15,807 nt of DNA from an uncultured Methylotenera sp. GTDB lineage: Bacteria > Pseudomonadota > Gammaproteobacteria > Burkholderiales > Methylophilaceae. Of this stretch, positions 7,607-15,794 are shown piece by piece. The position numbers were made by a program, and so were the translations under genes. The notes under the pieces are model-generated. The model was given only the letters and a program-made list of their open reading frames with translations. It did no database searches and was not told the DNA's origin. How positions within the stretch are numbered: position 1 is the stretch's first letter; each line of letters begins with the position of its first letter. The stretch covers positions 1 to 15,807 of the forward strand of contig NZ_CAMLGS010000046.1 in assembly GCF_946479685.1 (NCBI RefSeq), given 5' to 3'.

Positions 7607-7680
7607 TGCCAGCTAAAACGTGGTTAGCCAGCGCGGTGGCATCAACAGCACACGCGGAGGTGCGTATGTGCTGCTGATGC
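7607..7680 (-). terminator. Cluster of strong hairpins between the sensor gene and lpdA
   Basis: The main hairpin pairs GCATCAACAGCAC (7639-7651) with the segment ending at 7680 (GTGCTGCTGATGC, 7668-7680), with one A/C mismatch, and continues through a 2-base bulge into CGC/GCG around GGAGGT. An overlapping alternative hairpin pairs TGCCA (7607-7611) with TGGCA (7637-7641) and GCTAA (7612-7616) with TTAGC (7624-7628). On the minus strand the second is followed by CTCCTTTTCTTTT. The cluster begins about 40 bp after the stop codon of the sensor gene. A terminator of that gene is the plain reading; mutually exclusive folds also allow an attenuator-like element ahead of lpdA. Confidence 0.5.
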
Positions 7681-7720
7681 TTGATAAGGTGAGAAAGCCA
7701 CTAAAAACCAGGTCAAAAGA

Positions 7721-10231
7721 TTAGGTCACCGAAAACTGCAGTTGCTCGATAGGCACAGGCTTGCCAAACAAATAACCCTGATACAGACGACAACCATAAT
7801 CTTTCAAAATTTCCAACTCAAGCTCGGTTTCTACGCCTTCTGCAATCACATTGATGCGGAAGTTATTGGCCAAGTCGATAATCGTCTTCACCATAATGGC
7901 ATCATTAGGATCGTAGGCTAAATCACGCACAAAGCTCTGATCAATCTTCACTTGGTCTAATGGCAGTTTTTTCAGATAAGAAAGCGAAGAGTAGCCAGTA
8001 CCAAAGTCATCTAGTGACAACCTCACCCCCAGCGCGTTGAGAGCATGCATTTTTGCAATCACTTCATCCACGTCTTCCAAAATCACGCTCTCAGTCAGCT
8101 CCAACTTCAGGCGAGAGGCATCAATCTGATGCAACTCAATTGCCTGCTGAATCGATTGCACAAAATCCAGTGCTCTAAACTGATGCGCGCTCACATTCAC
8201 GGCAATCATCAAATGCTTATTGTCAGCATGCTTTGCCCAATCTGCCAACTGCATGCAGGCGGTGTCAATCACCCAGTGCCCGATATCTAAAATCAACGAG
8301 CTTTCCTCTGCAATCGGAATGAAATCAACAGGAGAGACAATACCGCGCTCAGGATGCAGCCAGCGAATCAAAGCCTCGGCACCGACCATACGCTGATTGT
8401 CATCCACCTGCACTTGGTAATAAAGTGCAAGCTGGTGCTTCTCAATGGCGTACCTTAACTCACTCTCCAAGCTTGCACGCACGCTTAGTTTTTCCTGCAT
8501 GGCGGGGTCAAAGAAACGCAGCGTGTTTCTACCGGCTTTTTTAGCTTGGTACATCGCAATATCCGCTTGTTTCAGCAAGTCTTCGATTTCATGCTCATCG
8601 CCACTAAACAAGGTGATGCCGATACTGGAAGTGCTTTGATACTGGTGCGTACCAAACTGGCATGGCTCATGTAGCGTAGATAAGATTTTATTGCCGACTT
8701 GCTCCGCAATTGAGGCAGCTTCGGTCGCATTGCGATCTAAATCTTCAAGTACCACCACAAACTCATCACCGCCAAAACGCGCTACGGTGTCACCAGCGCG
8801 TACGCAATGACTTAGCCGCTCAGCCTGCAGCTTCAACAGCAAATCGCCGGTACTATGCCCTAGGGTATCATTCAGCACTTTAAAGTGGTCTAAATCCACA
8901 AACAGCAAGGCGCCTTTTTTACCGGTACGACTACTGGAAGAAAATGCCTGACGCACACGGTCTAACAACAATAACCTGTTAGGTAGATTGGTTAATGGGT
9001 CATAAAACGCCAAATGCTCAATCTGTTCAGATGAGGCCTTACTTTCGCTAATATCGGTAAACACCGACACATAGTTGGTGACTTTGCCATCCTTGTCTTT
9101 CACCTCGGAGATAGTAATACGCTCAGGGTAAATGTCACCATTTTTGCGCTTATTCCACATCTCTCCGCACCATGTACCCGTGGTGTGTACCCGCTCCCAC
9201 ATCGCCTGGTAAAACAGACGGTCATGTCGGCCTGAGCTTAACATCCTCGGATTTTTACCAACCACATCGTCTGCAGAATAACCGGTGATGGTGGTGAATG
9301 CAGAGTTAACCTGCAGCGTTGAGCACTCAGCATCTGTAATTAAAATGCCATCTGAAGACTCAAACGCAGTCGCTGCAATGCGCAAAGATATCTCTGCATT
9401 TTTAAGCTCAGTAATATCGGTAGAAATCCCGCACAGCCCCCAAATACCGCGGTCTGCGCCCTCTTCATAAATAGGGGTTTTAATTTGCAGGAAAGTACGT
9501 TTTTTATCGCCTTCTGATACTGTTTCTATCTCCTCACGAGCATCCTCCCCGCCTTCCACCACTCTTTTATCCACCTCTTTTATGCGGGCCAGCGTTTTTT
9601 CTGAGAAATATTTGCTCTCGTTGATTTGCGCTAAATCGTCCGCAGAACACTTAAAAAAGTTTAATGTCATGCGGTTCGCATACACATACTTACCGTTGAT
9701 ATCCTTGATGTAAACAAAAGCCGGAATATGGTCCAATGCCTCACTGAGGCGGTGACTTTGTGTTAAAGCAGAGGTCAGCTCAGCAGTTCGCTGCGCCACT
9801 CTAGTCTCCAGCTCCGCATGAGAGCGTGCCAGTTCCTGATTAAGTACTCTTAGGTTTTGCGCGGAAGGCGCTTTCAGCGCCATAGGCATGATCCACCAAA
9901 CGGCGACTGCTGTAGCAAAAGAAACAATACCGGTAAAAGCTTTGGCGTAAGCGCTGGCCCAGTATGAGGGATGCCAAATATTGATGATGTCAAAAATGTG
10001 CGTGACACCACACGCCACGATAAACACCCCAAACACGACCATCAACCATCTATATGGAATATCTGGCCGCTTTTTTGCAAAGTACCATAGTCCAAAAGGG
10101 ATTGAAAAATAAGACAGCGCAATCACCGCATCAGAAACCACCATCGTCCATAGCAAAGGCGCGTTCCATGTGAGGCAGAATCCATGAGGTAGCAATGACT
10201 GCTCCCCAAATACTTGACCAATCCACTCCAT
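7721..10231 (-). CDS. Ethylene-receptor-like membrane sensor with PAS-PAS-GGDEF-EAL
   Basis: An 836-residue inner-membrane protein predicted to make and/or degrade c-di-GMP in response to a signal. Three hydrophobic helices (about residues 26-51, 62-83, 94-116) match the ethylene-binding domain of plant ETR1: SDAVIALSYFSIP (33-45), PYRW (59-62), FIVACGVTH (70-78), AKAFTGIVSFATA (96-108). Asp34, Tyr41, Pro45, Ile71, Cys74, His78 and Lys97 correspond to ETR1 Asp25, Tyr32, Pro36, Ile62, Cys65, His69 and Lys91; Cys65 and His69 bind Cu(I). A coiled coil (about 120-158), two PAS/PAC units (about 162-275, 283-400), GGDEF (487-491) with an RAGD inhibitory site (478-481), and EAL (619-621) with ELTES, DDFGTGYSSL and QGYLFGKP follow; both enzyme motifs look intact. 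GAGAGGG (10242-10236) is a good Shine-Dalgarno. It lies between aceF and lpdA. The actual ligand is unproven. Confidence 0.95.
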   Translation of the reverse strand: MEWIGQVFGEQSLLPHGFCLTWNAPLLWTMVVSDAVIALSYFSIPFGLWYFAKKRPDIPYRWLMVVFGVFIVACGVTHIFDIINIWHPSYWASAYAKAFTGIVSFATAVAVWWIMPMALKAPSAQNLRVLNQELARSHAELETRVAQRTAELTSALTQSHRLSEALDHIPAFVYIKDINGKYVYANRMTLNFFKCSADDLAQINESKYFSEKTLARIKEVDKRVVEGGEDAREEIETVSEGDKKRTFLQIKTPIYEEGADRGIWGLCGISTDITELKNAEISLRIAATAFESSDGILITDAECSTLQVNSAFTTITGYSADDVVGKNPRMLSSGRHDRLFYQAMWERVHTTGTWCGEMWNKRKNGDIYPERITISEVKDKDGKVTNYVSVFTDISESKASSEQIEHLAFYDPLTNLPNRLLLLDRVRQAFSSSSRTGKKGALLFVDLDHFKVLNDTLGHSTGDLLLKLQAERLSHCVRAGDTVARFGGDEFVVVLEDLDRNATEAASIAEQVGNKILSTLHEPCQFGTHQYQSTSSIGITLFSGDEHEIEDLLKQADIAMYQAKKAGRNTLRFFDPAMQEKLSVRASLESELRYAIEKHQLALYYQVQVDDNQRMVGAEALIRWLHPERGIVSPVDFIPIAEESSLILDIGHWVIDTACMQLADWAKHADNKHLMIAVNVSAHQFRALDFVQSIQQAIELHQIDASRLKLELTESVILEDVDEVIAKMHALNALGVRLSLDDFGTGYSSLSYLKKLPLDQVKIDQSFVRDLAYDPNDAIMVKTIIDLANNFRINVIAEGVETELELEILKDYGCRLYQGYLFGKPVPIEQLQFSVT

Positions 10232-10495
10232 ATTACCCTCTCGATTACCTGTTCATTACCAAGAATGCACATCTATTGAGAACTCTACAACTATGATAAG
10301 TAGCCACAAAACATCGTGGTATCAGTCACTTAAATGCAATACAACAGCATCAAAACGCACTTTTGTTTTAGTCTATCTCTCCATATAGATAATCGTAAAG
10401 CGATAAATTAGATTTCTAACCATTTAAACTTAAAAAAAACCTGTCAATCTGCAGCAAACTATCTAGCATGCAATCTAAATTGCCAGCCAGAAAAT
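10232..10495. other. Intergenic region upstream of the sensor gene
   Basis: The 360-bp gap between the sensor start and the aceF stop holds the Shine-Dalgarno of the sensor gene at one end and the aceF terminator at the other. The 260 bases between are AT-rich with no credible open frame on either strand. The sensor promoter must lie here if the aceF terminator works, but I see no convincing -35/-10 pair. Confidence 0.5.
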
Positions 10496-10540
10496 AAAAA
10501 AAGGACTATTTCTGTATCAACAGAAATCAGTCCTTTTTTT
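10496..10540 (-). terminator. Rho-independent terminator of aceEF
   Basis: A long hairpin: AAAAAAAGGACT (10496-10507) pairs with AGTCCTTTTTTT at 10529-10540, and the stem continues as TTTCTG/CAGAAA around the loop TATCAA, with small unpaired bases between the two stem parts. On the minus strand the stem ends in a run of T residues, about 50 bp after the aceF stop. The A-run on the other side would allow it to work in both directions. It separates aceEF from the sensor gene. Confidence 0.9.
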
Positions 10541-10591
10541 TGGGTGATGCCTCACAACAAACGCAAGGCACACCTAAAACTACTCAGCTAA

Positions 10592-11917
10592 TTACAGCAA
10601 TAGTCTGCGTACATCACTTAACATCATACGCATATGGCTGGTAAAGCGCGCGCCATCAGCGCCATCAATCACGCGATGATCATACGACAATGACATCGGC
10701 AGAATCAAGCGTGGCTCAAAACCATTGGTGTCTTTGTTGTACACAGGCTGCATAGATGAACGTGACACACCTAAAATCGCCACTTCAGGGCAATTGATAA
10801 TAGGCGTAAACATCGTACCGCCAATACCGCCAAGGCTAGAGATAGTGAAGCAGCCACCCTGCATCTCTTCTACTTTCAACTTACGTTCACGCGCTTTGGC
10901 AGATAAATCCATCAAGTCACGTGCGATATCCAGCACGTCTTTCTGATGCACATCACGCACTACCGGCACTACTAGGCCATCCGGGGTATCGCAAGCGAAA
11001 CCGATGTTGTAATAGTTTTTCAGAATAAGTGCATCGCCATCGGCAGACAATGAAGCATTGAAATTAGGATAAGCTTTAAGCGCATTCACCGAAGCTTTAA
11101 TTAAAAATGCTAGCATCGTCAGCTTCACGCCGCGCTTCTCAGCTTCTCCCGACATTGATTTACGGAAATCTTCCAAGTCAGTAATATCAGCTTCATCAAA
11201 CTGCGTCACATGCGGTGCAGTGACCCAGTTACGGTGCAAGTTTGCACCAGACAGTTTCTTGATGCGTGATAAAGGCTTAGTCTCAATCGCACCAAATTTG
11301 CTGAAATCAATCACTGGCATCGGCAATGTAGCCAAGCCACTTGCGCCAGCCGCCATGTTCTCTGAACGTGGCTTAGCTAACTCGCCTTTCACATAGGCTT
11401 GCACATCGCTTTGTAAAATGCGGTTCTTAGCGCCAGTTCCGGTCACCAATGCCAGATTCACGCCTAACTCACGTGCAAACTTGCGGATAGACGGGCTTGC
11501 ATGTGAAAGCTTGCCGGTAGCCGTTACAATGCTTTCAGCCACAGGCACAGGCTGTTGCGCTGGCTGTACTGGTTTTGGTGGCTCTGGCGCAGGTCTGGTT
11601 GGCTCAGGAATCACCGCTTTTGGCGCTTCTGCCACAACAGGTGCAGCAGCAGGTTTAGCCTCAACCGCTGGTGCGGCATCGCTTACGTCCAATGTGATTA
11701 ACAATGTACCTTGCGCAGCTTTATCACCCACTTTGATTTTCACTTCTTGCACTACACCAGCGAAAGGCGCAGGAATATCCATAGAAGCTTTATCTGACTC
11801 CACTGTAATCAAGGAGTCATCTTTGGCAATTACATCACCGGCTTTAATTAATACTTCAATTACATCCACGCTATCGAAATTACCGATATCCGGGACAAAA
11901 ATATCTTGAACTGCCAT
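10592..11917 (-). CDS. aceF: Dihydrolipoamide acetyltransferase (E2 of pyruvate dehydrogenase)
   Basis: Core of the pyruvate dehydrogenase complex: its swinging lipoyl arm receives the acetyl group from E1 and transfers it to CoA. The 441-residue protein has one lipoyl domain (about residues 2-78, Lys43 in [10 protein letters not shown]), a long Ala/Pro/Val linker (about 80-135), a peripheral-subunit-binding domain (about 138-178, ASPSIRKFARELGVNL...GAKNRIL) and a catalytic domain (about 210-441) ending with DHRVIDGADGARF, where His414 and Asp418 are catalytic. With one lipoyl domain it is shorter than E. coli AceF, which has three. Its start lies 12 bp after the aceE stop, and AAGGAT (11931-11926) overlaps that stop, so the two are one operon with likely coupled translation. 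A strong terminator follows. Confidence 0.97.
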   Translation of the reverse strand: MAVQDIFVPDIGNFDSVDVIEVLIKAGDVIAKDDSLITVESDKASMDIPAPFAGVVQEVKIKVGDKAAQGTLLITLDVSDAAPAVEAKPAAAPVVAEAPKAVIPEPTRPAPEPPKPVQPAQQPVPVAESIVTATGKLSHASPSIRKFARELGVNLALVTGTGAKNRILQSDVQAYVKGELAKPRSENMAAGASGLATLPMPVIDFSKFGAIETKPLSRIKKLSGANLHRNWVTAPHVTQFDEADITDLEDFRKSMSGEAEKRGVKLTMLAFLIKASVNALKAYPNFNASLSADGDALILKNYYNIGFACDTPDGLVVPVVRDVHQKDVLDIARDLMDLSAKARERKLKVEEMQGGCFTISSLGGIGGTMFTPIINCPEVAILGVSRSSMQPVYNKDTNGFEPRLILPMSLSYDHRVIDGADGARFTSHMRMMLSDVRRLLL

Positions 11918-11929
11918 CTATGCGTATCC

Positions 11930-14599
11930 TTAAACTGTCGTTGGGTTTGGCTTATTCGCGTCCAAACTGTATTTTTTAACGCCTTCAGCCACTTTAGCTA
12001 CTGGCAACTTACCTTCATCGCTTAACGCTTTTAACGCAGCAACCACTACGTAGTAGCGATTAACTTCAAAGAAGTCACGCAAAGCTTCACGGCTATCTGA
12101 ACGACCGAAACCATCTGTACCCAAAGCGACGAACTTATTCGGTACAAAGCGTTGAATTTGCTCAGCAAAGCTCTTCATGTAGTCTGTCGATGCAATCACA
12201 GGACCTTTCGCATCTTTCAGGCTAGCAGCAACATAACTCACTTTTTGTGGTTTTTCTGGGTTTAGCATATTCCAGCGGTCGCACTCCAAGCCTTCACGAC
12301 GTAGCTCGGTAAAGCTAGGCACACTCCACACATCCGCAGAGATACCCCAGTCTTGCTCCAGCAATTCAGCTGCTGCGATCACCTCACGCAGAATCACGCC
12401 GCTACCCATCAACTGCACTTTTTCGCCCTTAGCTTTAGATTTGCTAAAGCTATACATACCTTTCAGGATGCCCTCAGCGCTGCCTTCTGGCATTGCAGGG
12501 TGGCTATAGTTCTCATTCATCAAGGTGATGTAGTAGTACACATCCTCTTGGTTTTGCACCATACGACGCAAACCTTCTTGAATAATCACTGCCAATTCAT
12601 AAGCAAAGGTTGGGTCATAAGAAATACAATTTGGTATCGTTGCAGACATCAAGTGGCTATGGCCGTCTTCATGTTGCAAGCCCTCACCGTTCAAGGTGGT
12701 ACGGCCAGCTGTTGCGCCTAGCAAGAAGCCACGTGCACGTGAGTCACCTGCCATCCATGCCAAGTCGCCCACACGTTGGAAACCAAACATAGAGTAGTAA
12801 ATGTAGAACGGAATCATCTGTACGCCGGTAACAGAGTACGAAGTTGCCGCAGCTAACCAGCTTGAGAACGAGCCAGCCTCGTTAATACCCTCTTCCAGAA
12901 TCTGGCCATCTTTTGACTCTTTGTAGAACATCACCTGGTCTGAGTCTTGTGGCTCATACAACTGACCTTGGCTTGCGTAGATACCTAACTGACGGAACAT
13001 ACCCTCCATACCAAAAGTACGTGCTTCATCCGGCACGATAGGCACTACATATTTACCAATCTGTTTATCACGTACCAAGGTAGATAAGATACGTACAAAT
13101 GCCATGGTGGTAGAAATTTCACGCTCACCAGTAGCGGTCAGCATGTTTTCAAATGCTGATAATGCCGGCACGGTTAATTCGTTACCTTTACGGCGACGTT
13201 GTGGTACAAAACCACCCATCGCGGCACGGCGCTCAGCCATGTATTTCATTTCAGGTGAGTCTTCAGCAGGTTTGTAGAAGCTCAAGTTCTCTACTTGCTC
13301 ATCTGTAATTGGCAAGTCAAAACGGTCACGAAATTTTTTCAGTGACTCAATATCCATGCTCTTTTGTTGATGCGTCGTATTTTGACCTTCACCAGCTTCG
13401 CCCATGCCGTAACCTTTAACGGTCTTAGCCAAAATAACAGTTGGCTGACCTTTATGGTTAACCGCTGCGTTGTAAGCAGCAAATACTTTATGTGGGTCAT
13501 GGCCACCACGGTTCAAGCGCCAGATATCCTGGTCGCTCATCGCAGCAACCATTTCTTTCAGCTCAGGATACTTACCAAAGAAGTGTTCACGCGTGTATGC
13601 GCCACCTTTTTGTTTAAAGTTTTGATACTCGCCATCCACACACTCTTCCATGCGTTTTTTGAGCAAGCCATCTTTATCCATGGCCAATAAAGGATCCCAG
13701 TAAGAACCCCAAACCACTTTCAGCACGTTCCAGCCAGAACCACGGAAATCTGACTCTAACTCTTGAATGATCTTACCGTTACCGCGCACTGGGCCATCCA
13801 GACGCTGCAAGTTACAGTTAATCACAAAAATCAGGTTGTCTAACTTTTCACGGCTAGCCAGAGAAATAGCGCCTAATGACTCAGGTTCATCCATCTCACC
13901 GTCACCACAGAACACCCATACTTTACGGTCGCTGGTATCAGCGATGCCGCGGTCGTGCAGGTACTTCAGGAAACGTGCCTGATAAATACCAGCTAAAGGC
14001 CCTAAACCCATAGATACCGTAGGGAACTGCCAGAAATCTGGCATTAACCAAGGGTGTGGGTAGCTTGGTAAACCATTGCCACCAGTTTCCTGACGGAAGT
14101 TATCCATTTGCTCTTCTGTAATGCGACCTTCTAAAAATGCACGTGCATACACACCTGGTGATGAGTGACCTTGGAAGTAAACGCAATCGCCACCAAAGTT
14201 TTCATTTGGCGCACGGAAGAAATAGTTAAAACCAGTATCGTAAAGTGTCGCTGCTGACTGGAAGCTGGCGATATGCCCGCCCACGCCAGGTGATTTCTCA
14301 TTCGCGCGTAACACAGTCATCACTGCATTCCAGCGTACCAATGCACGCACTCTACGCTCCATCTCTGGGTCGCCAGGCAGTTTTGCCTGTAAATGAGTAG
14401 GAATGGTATTTAAATATGCGGTAGTAGCTTTATAAGGTAGGTTACTGCCTGAGCGACGTGCTTTGTCAATCATCGCCTCCAGCAAGAAATGCGCACGCTC
14501 TGTGCCTTCATTTTCAATAACGGCCATTAAAGCATCAAGCCACTCTTGCGTTTCTTGACTATCAATATCGGGATTATTCAAAGGTGTGTTCAATGACAT
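11930..14599 (-). CDS. aceE: Pyruvate dehydrogenase E1 component, homodimeric
   Basis: Thiamine-diphosphate enzyme that decarboxylates pyruvate and reductively acetylates the lipoyl group of AceF, feeding acetyl-CoA to the TCA cycle and biosynthesis. The 889-residue length matches the single-chain homodimeric E1 of proteobacteria (E. coli about 887). The ThDP/Mg motif is GDGEMDEPES (232-241) running to NLIFVINCNLQRLDG (255-269). Other marks are GGHIASFQSAATLYDTGFN near the N-terminus, KTVKGYGMGEAGEGQNTTHQQK in the mobile loop, and EGLQHEDGHSH. The ATG at 14599 has a GGAG (14613-14610) at a 10-base spacing; the GGAG can pair in a small GCTC/GAGC hairpin (14609-14619). First gene of the aceEF operon, behind a long AT-rich divergent region that must carry its promoter. 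Confidence 0.98.
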   Translation of the reverse strand: MSLNTPLNNPDIDSQETQEWLDALMAVIENEGTERAHFLLEAMIDKARRSGSNLPYKATTAYLNTIPTHLQAKLPGDPEMERRVRALVRWNAVMTVLRANEKSPGVGGHIASFQSAATLYDTGFNYFFRAPNENFGGDCVYFQGHSSPGVYARAFLEGRITEEQMDNFRQETGGNGLPSYPHPWLMPDFWQFPTVSMGLGPLAGIYQARFLKYLHDRGIADTSDRKVWVFCGDGEMDEPESLGAISLASREKLDNLIFVINCNLQRLDGPVRGNGKIIQELESDFRGSGWNVLKVVWGSYWDPLLAMDKDGLLKKRMEECVDGEYQNFKQKGGAYTREHFFGKYPELKEMVAAMSDQDIWRLNRGGHDPHKVFAAYNAAVNHKGQPTVILAKTVKGYGMGEAGEGQNTTHQQKSMDIESLKKFRDRFDLPITDEQVENLSFYKPAEDSPEMKYMAERRAAMGGFVPQRRRKGNELTVPALSAFENMLTATGEREISTTMAFVRILSTLVRDKQIGKYVVPIVPDEARTFGMEGMFRQLGIYASQGQLYEPQDSDQVMFYKESKDGQILEEGINEAGSFSSWLAAATSYSVTGVQMIPFYIYYSMFGFQRVGDLAWMAGDSRARGFLLGATAGRTTLNGEGLQHEDGHSHLMSATIPNCISYDPTFAYELAVIIQEGLRRMVQNQEDVYYYITLMNENYSHPAMPEGSAEGILKGMYSFSKSKAKGEKVQLMGSGVILREVIAAAELLEQDWGISADVWSVPSFTELRREGLECDRWNMLNPEKPQKVSYVAASLKDAKGPVIASTDYMKSFAEQIQRFVPNKFVALGTDGFGRSDSREALRDFFEVNRYYVVVAALKALSDEGKLPVAKVAEGVKKYSLDANKPNPTTV

Positions 14600-15270
14600 T
14601 CAGTTGTAGCTCCATGAGCCGCACTTGCCTGCCCACTTAGTCGTACACCCAACATCGCAGGCGCAATCATCTATCGACCAATCAAGCAAAAAACAAATAC
14701 AGCGTGTCTGAAATACCGCGCATTCAAAAATGCGTTGTAAATTAATTTTTTATAAAACAGTAGTTTGGCTTTTTTAGTGGTTTTGGTCAAGTTTAGTCGC
14801 GTTTTTTCGGCATTTTGCACATCTATCTTATACATAATCACAACATTTACTATAAGAGTTAAGACCAAACAAGTATTGTTTAAATTACATTAAAATGTAG
14901 ACATTATCAGCAAAAACACAACAAATTAAGAACAAATAAGCCATTTTAAAAAATAATGCCACTGTATAAAACTAGTGTGGATTAGCGAAAAATACGTTAT
15001 TAAGCAAAAACTGAGACCAAATGCATACAAAGCTATAAATTAAATGCCTAAAAACAAGTGTAACTTCATCAAAAAAAATTACATTATTAGCGCCCCCAGT
15101 AAATAGAGTTCACATCAACGTATAGCTGCCGCCGCAATGATCACCTTAGAATGTAGCTGCAAACAGATACTAGAAATCAGCAAAGCCTGTGCTTAAAATG
15201 TGAGATAAGCGTATATTAACCATATAGTAGGAACAACTATTCTTTTTCATATGGCTACTGGAGAGTATGT
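14600..15270. other. AT-rich divergent intergenic region between aceE and the PilZ gene
   Basis: 671 bp without a credible gene, clearly richer in A+T than its surroundings. It should hold the aceE promoter (minus) and the PilZ promoter (plus). Visible features are a short perfect hairpin, CGCATT/AATGCG (14719-14734); GACCAA at 14676-14681, 14863-14868 and 15015-15020 on plus, and at 14788-14783 on minus; an 11-base direct repeat, AAATTACATTA (near 14883 and 15078); and a palindrome-like ACATTAAAATGT. I see no unambiguous -35/-10 pair. No tRNA, small-RNA terminator or conserved open frame is visible. Confidence 0.55.
15260..15265 (+). promoter_or_regulatory. Ribosome binding site of the PilZ gene
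   Basis: GGAGAG stands five bases before the ATG at 15271 and fixes that start. Confidence 0.75.
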
Positions 15271-15660
15271 ATGCTTATTACTGAGTCTAGGCACTATTCA
15301 CGCATCCATTTTGACGCTACCGTCGAACTTAACATCCGCCTATTAGAAGATATACACACAGCACATTTGCTCGATATATCACTCAAAGGTGCATTAGTAG
15401 AAACAGAAAAGCCGATCACCTCATTCATACAAATGCGCAGCTGCCTGATGACACTGACTTTAGGCAACAATGGTGAAAAAATCACCATGCAAGGCAAAAT
15501 AGTCCATCACGCCGGCTGCCTCATTGGCCTAGAAGCATTGCATATGGATGTAGACAGCATTACCAGCCTGCGGAAGTTGATTCTACTCAACACAGGCAGC
15601 GAAGAGCTATTAGGGATTGAACTCAGTCATATGCTCAATAGCATAAAAATGAAAATGTAG
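15271..15660 (+). CDS. PilZ-domain c-di-GMP-binding protein
   Basis: A 129-residue soluble protein with the PilZ fold. The c-di-GMP-binding signature is present in both halves: RxxxR as Arg7-His-Tyr-Ser-Arg11 and DxSxxG as Asp35-Ile-Ser37-Leu-Lys-Gly40. The strands HTAHLLDISLKGALVE, KITMQGKIVHH and CLIGLEALHMDVDSI follow the PilZ barrel, and the C-terminal helix contains SLRKLILLNTGSEELLGIELSHML, typical of short single-domain PilZ proteins of betaproteobacteria. It should act as a c-di-GMP receptor and change the activity of a partner in motility, adhesion or exopolysaccharide synthesis; the partner is unknown. Good Shine-Dalgarno at 15260-15265. It stands alone on plus, divergent from aceE, and may respond to the GGDEF-EAL sensor at 7721-10231, which is inference. 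Confidence 0.9.
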   Translation: MLITESRHYSRIHFDATVELNIRLLEDIHTAHLLDISLKGALVETEKPITSFIQMRSCLMTLTLGNNGEKITMQGKIVHHAGCLIGLEALHMDVDSITSLRKLILLNTGSEELLGIELSHMLNSIKMKM

Positions 15661-15774
15661 TGCTATTACAACTGCAATACAGCAACGCCACACGTATTAA
15701 TAGAAGCACTAAAGGCTAGGTGAAGGATAAGGAAAAGAGGCCAACCCTTTCAACAGCCCTGTAGCCAGATAGGT

Positions 15775-15794
15775 GCATACCACATGCTTTTTTT
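15775..15794 (+). terminator. Weak terminator candidate after the PilZ gene
   Basis: GCAT (15775-15778) and ATGC (15784-15787) can form a short stem around ACCAC, followed at once by seven T residues (15788-15794). The four-pair stem is marginal. The T-run could instead be coding sequence of a gene entering from the right edge on the minus strand. Confidence 0.25.

Noticed and set aside
7710..7728. Direct repeat AGGTCA at 13-bp spacing around the sensor stop codon
   Set aside because: Only six bases match, too little to separate from chance, although the location resembles the other stop-codon repeats.
7721..10231. Sensor gene as a recent horizontal insertion
   Set aside because: Base composition and codon use look like those of its neighbours by eye, and there are no transposase genes, target-site duplications or terminal inverted repeats at its edges.
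14609..14619. Hairpin GCTC/GAGC over the aceE Shine-Dalgarno as a regulatory switch
   Set aside because: Four pairs with a three-base loop are too weak to claim control; noted only in the aceE entry.
14671..14868. 65-codon minus-strand open frame upstream of aceE (TTG start)
   Set aside because: Low-complexity, Lys/Leu/Asn-rich translation as expected from AT-rich non-coding DNA, a rare start codon and no Shine-Dalgarno.
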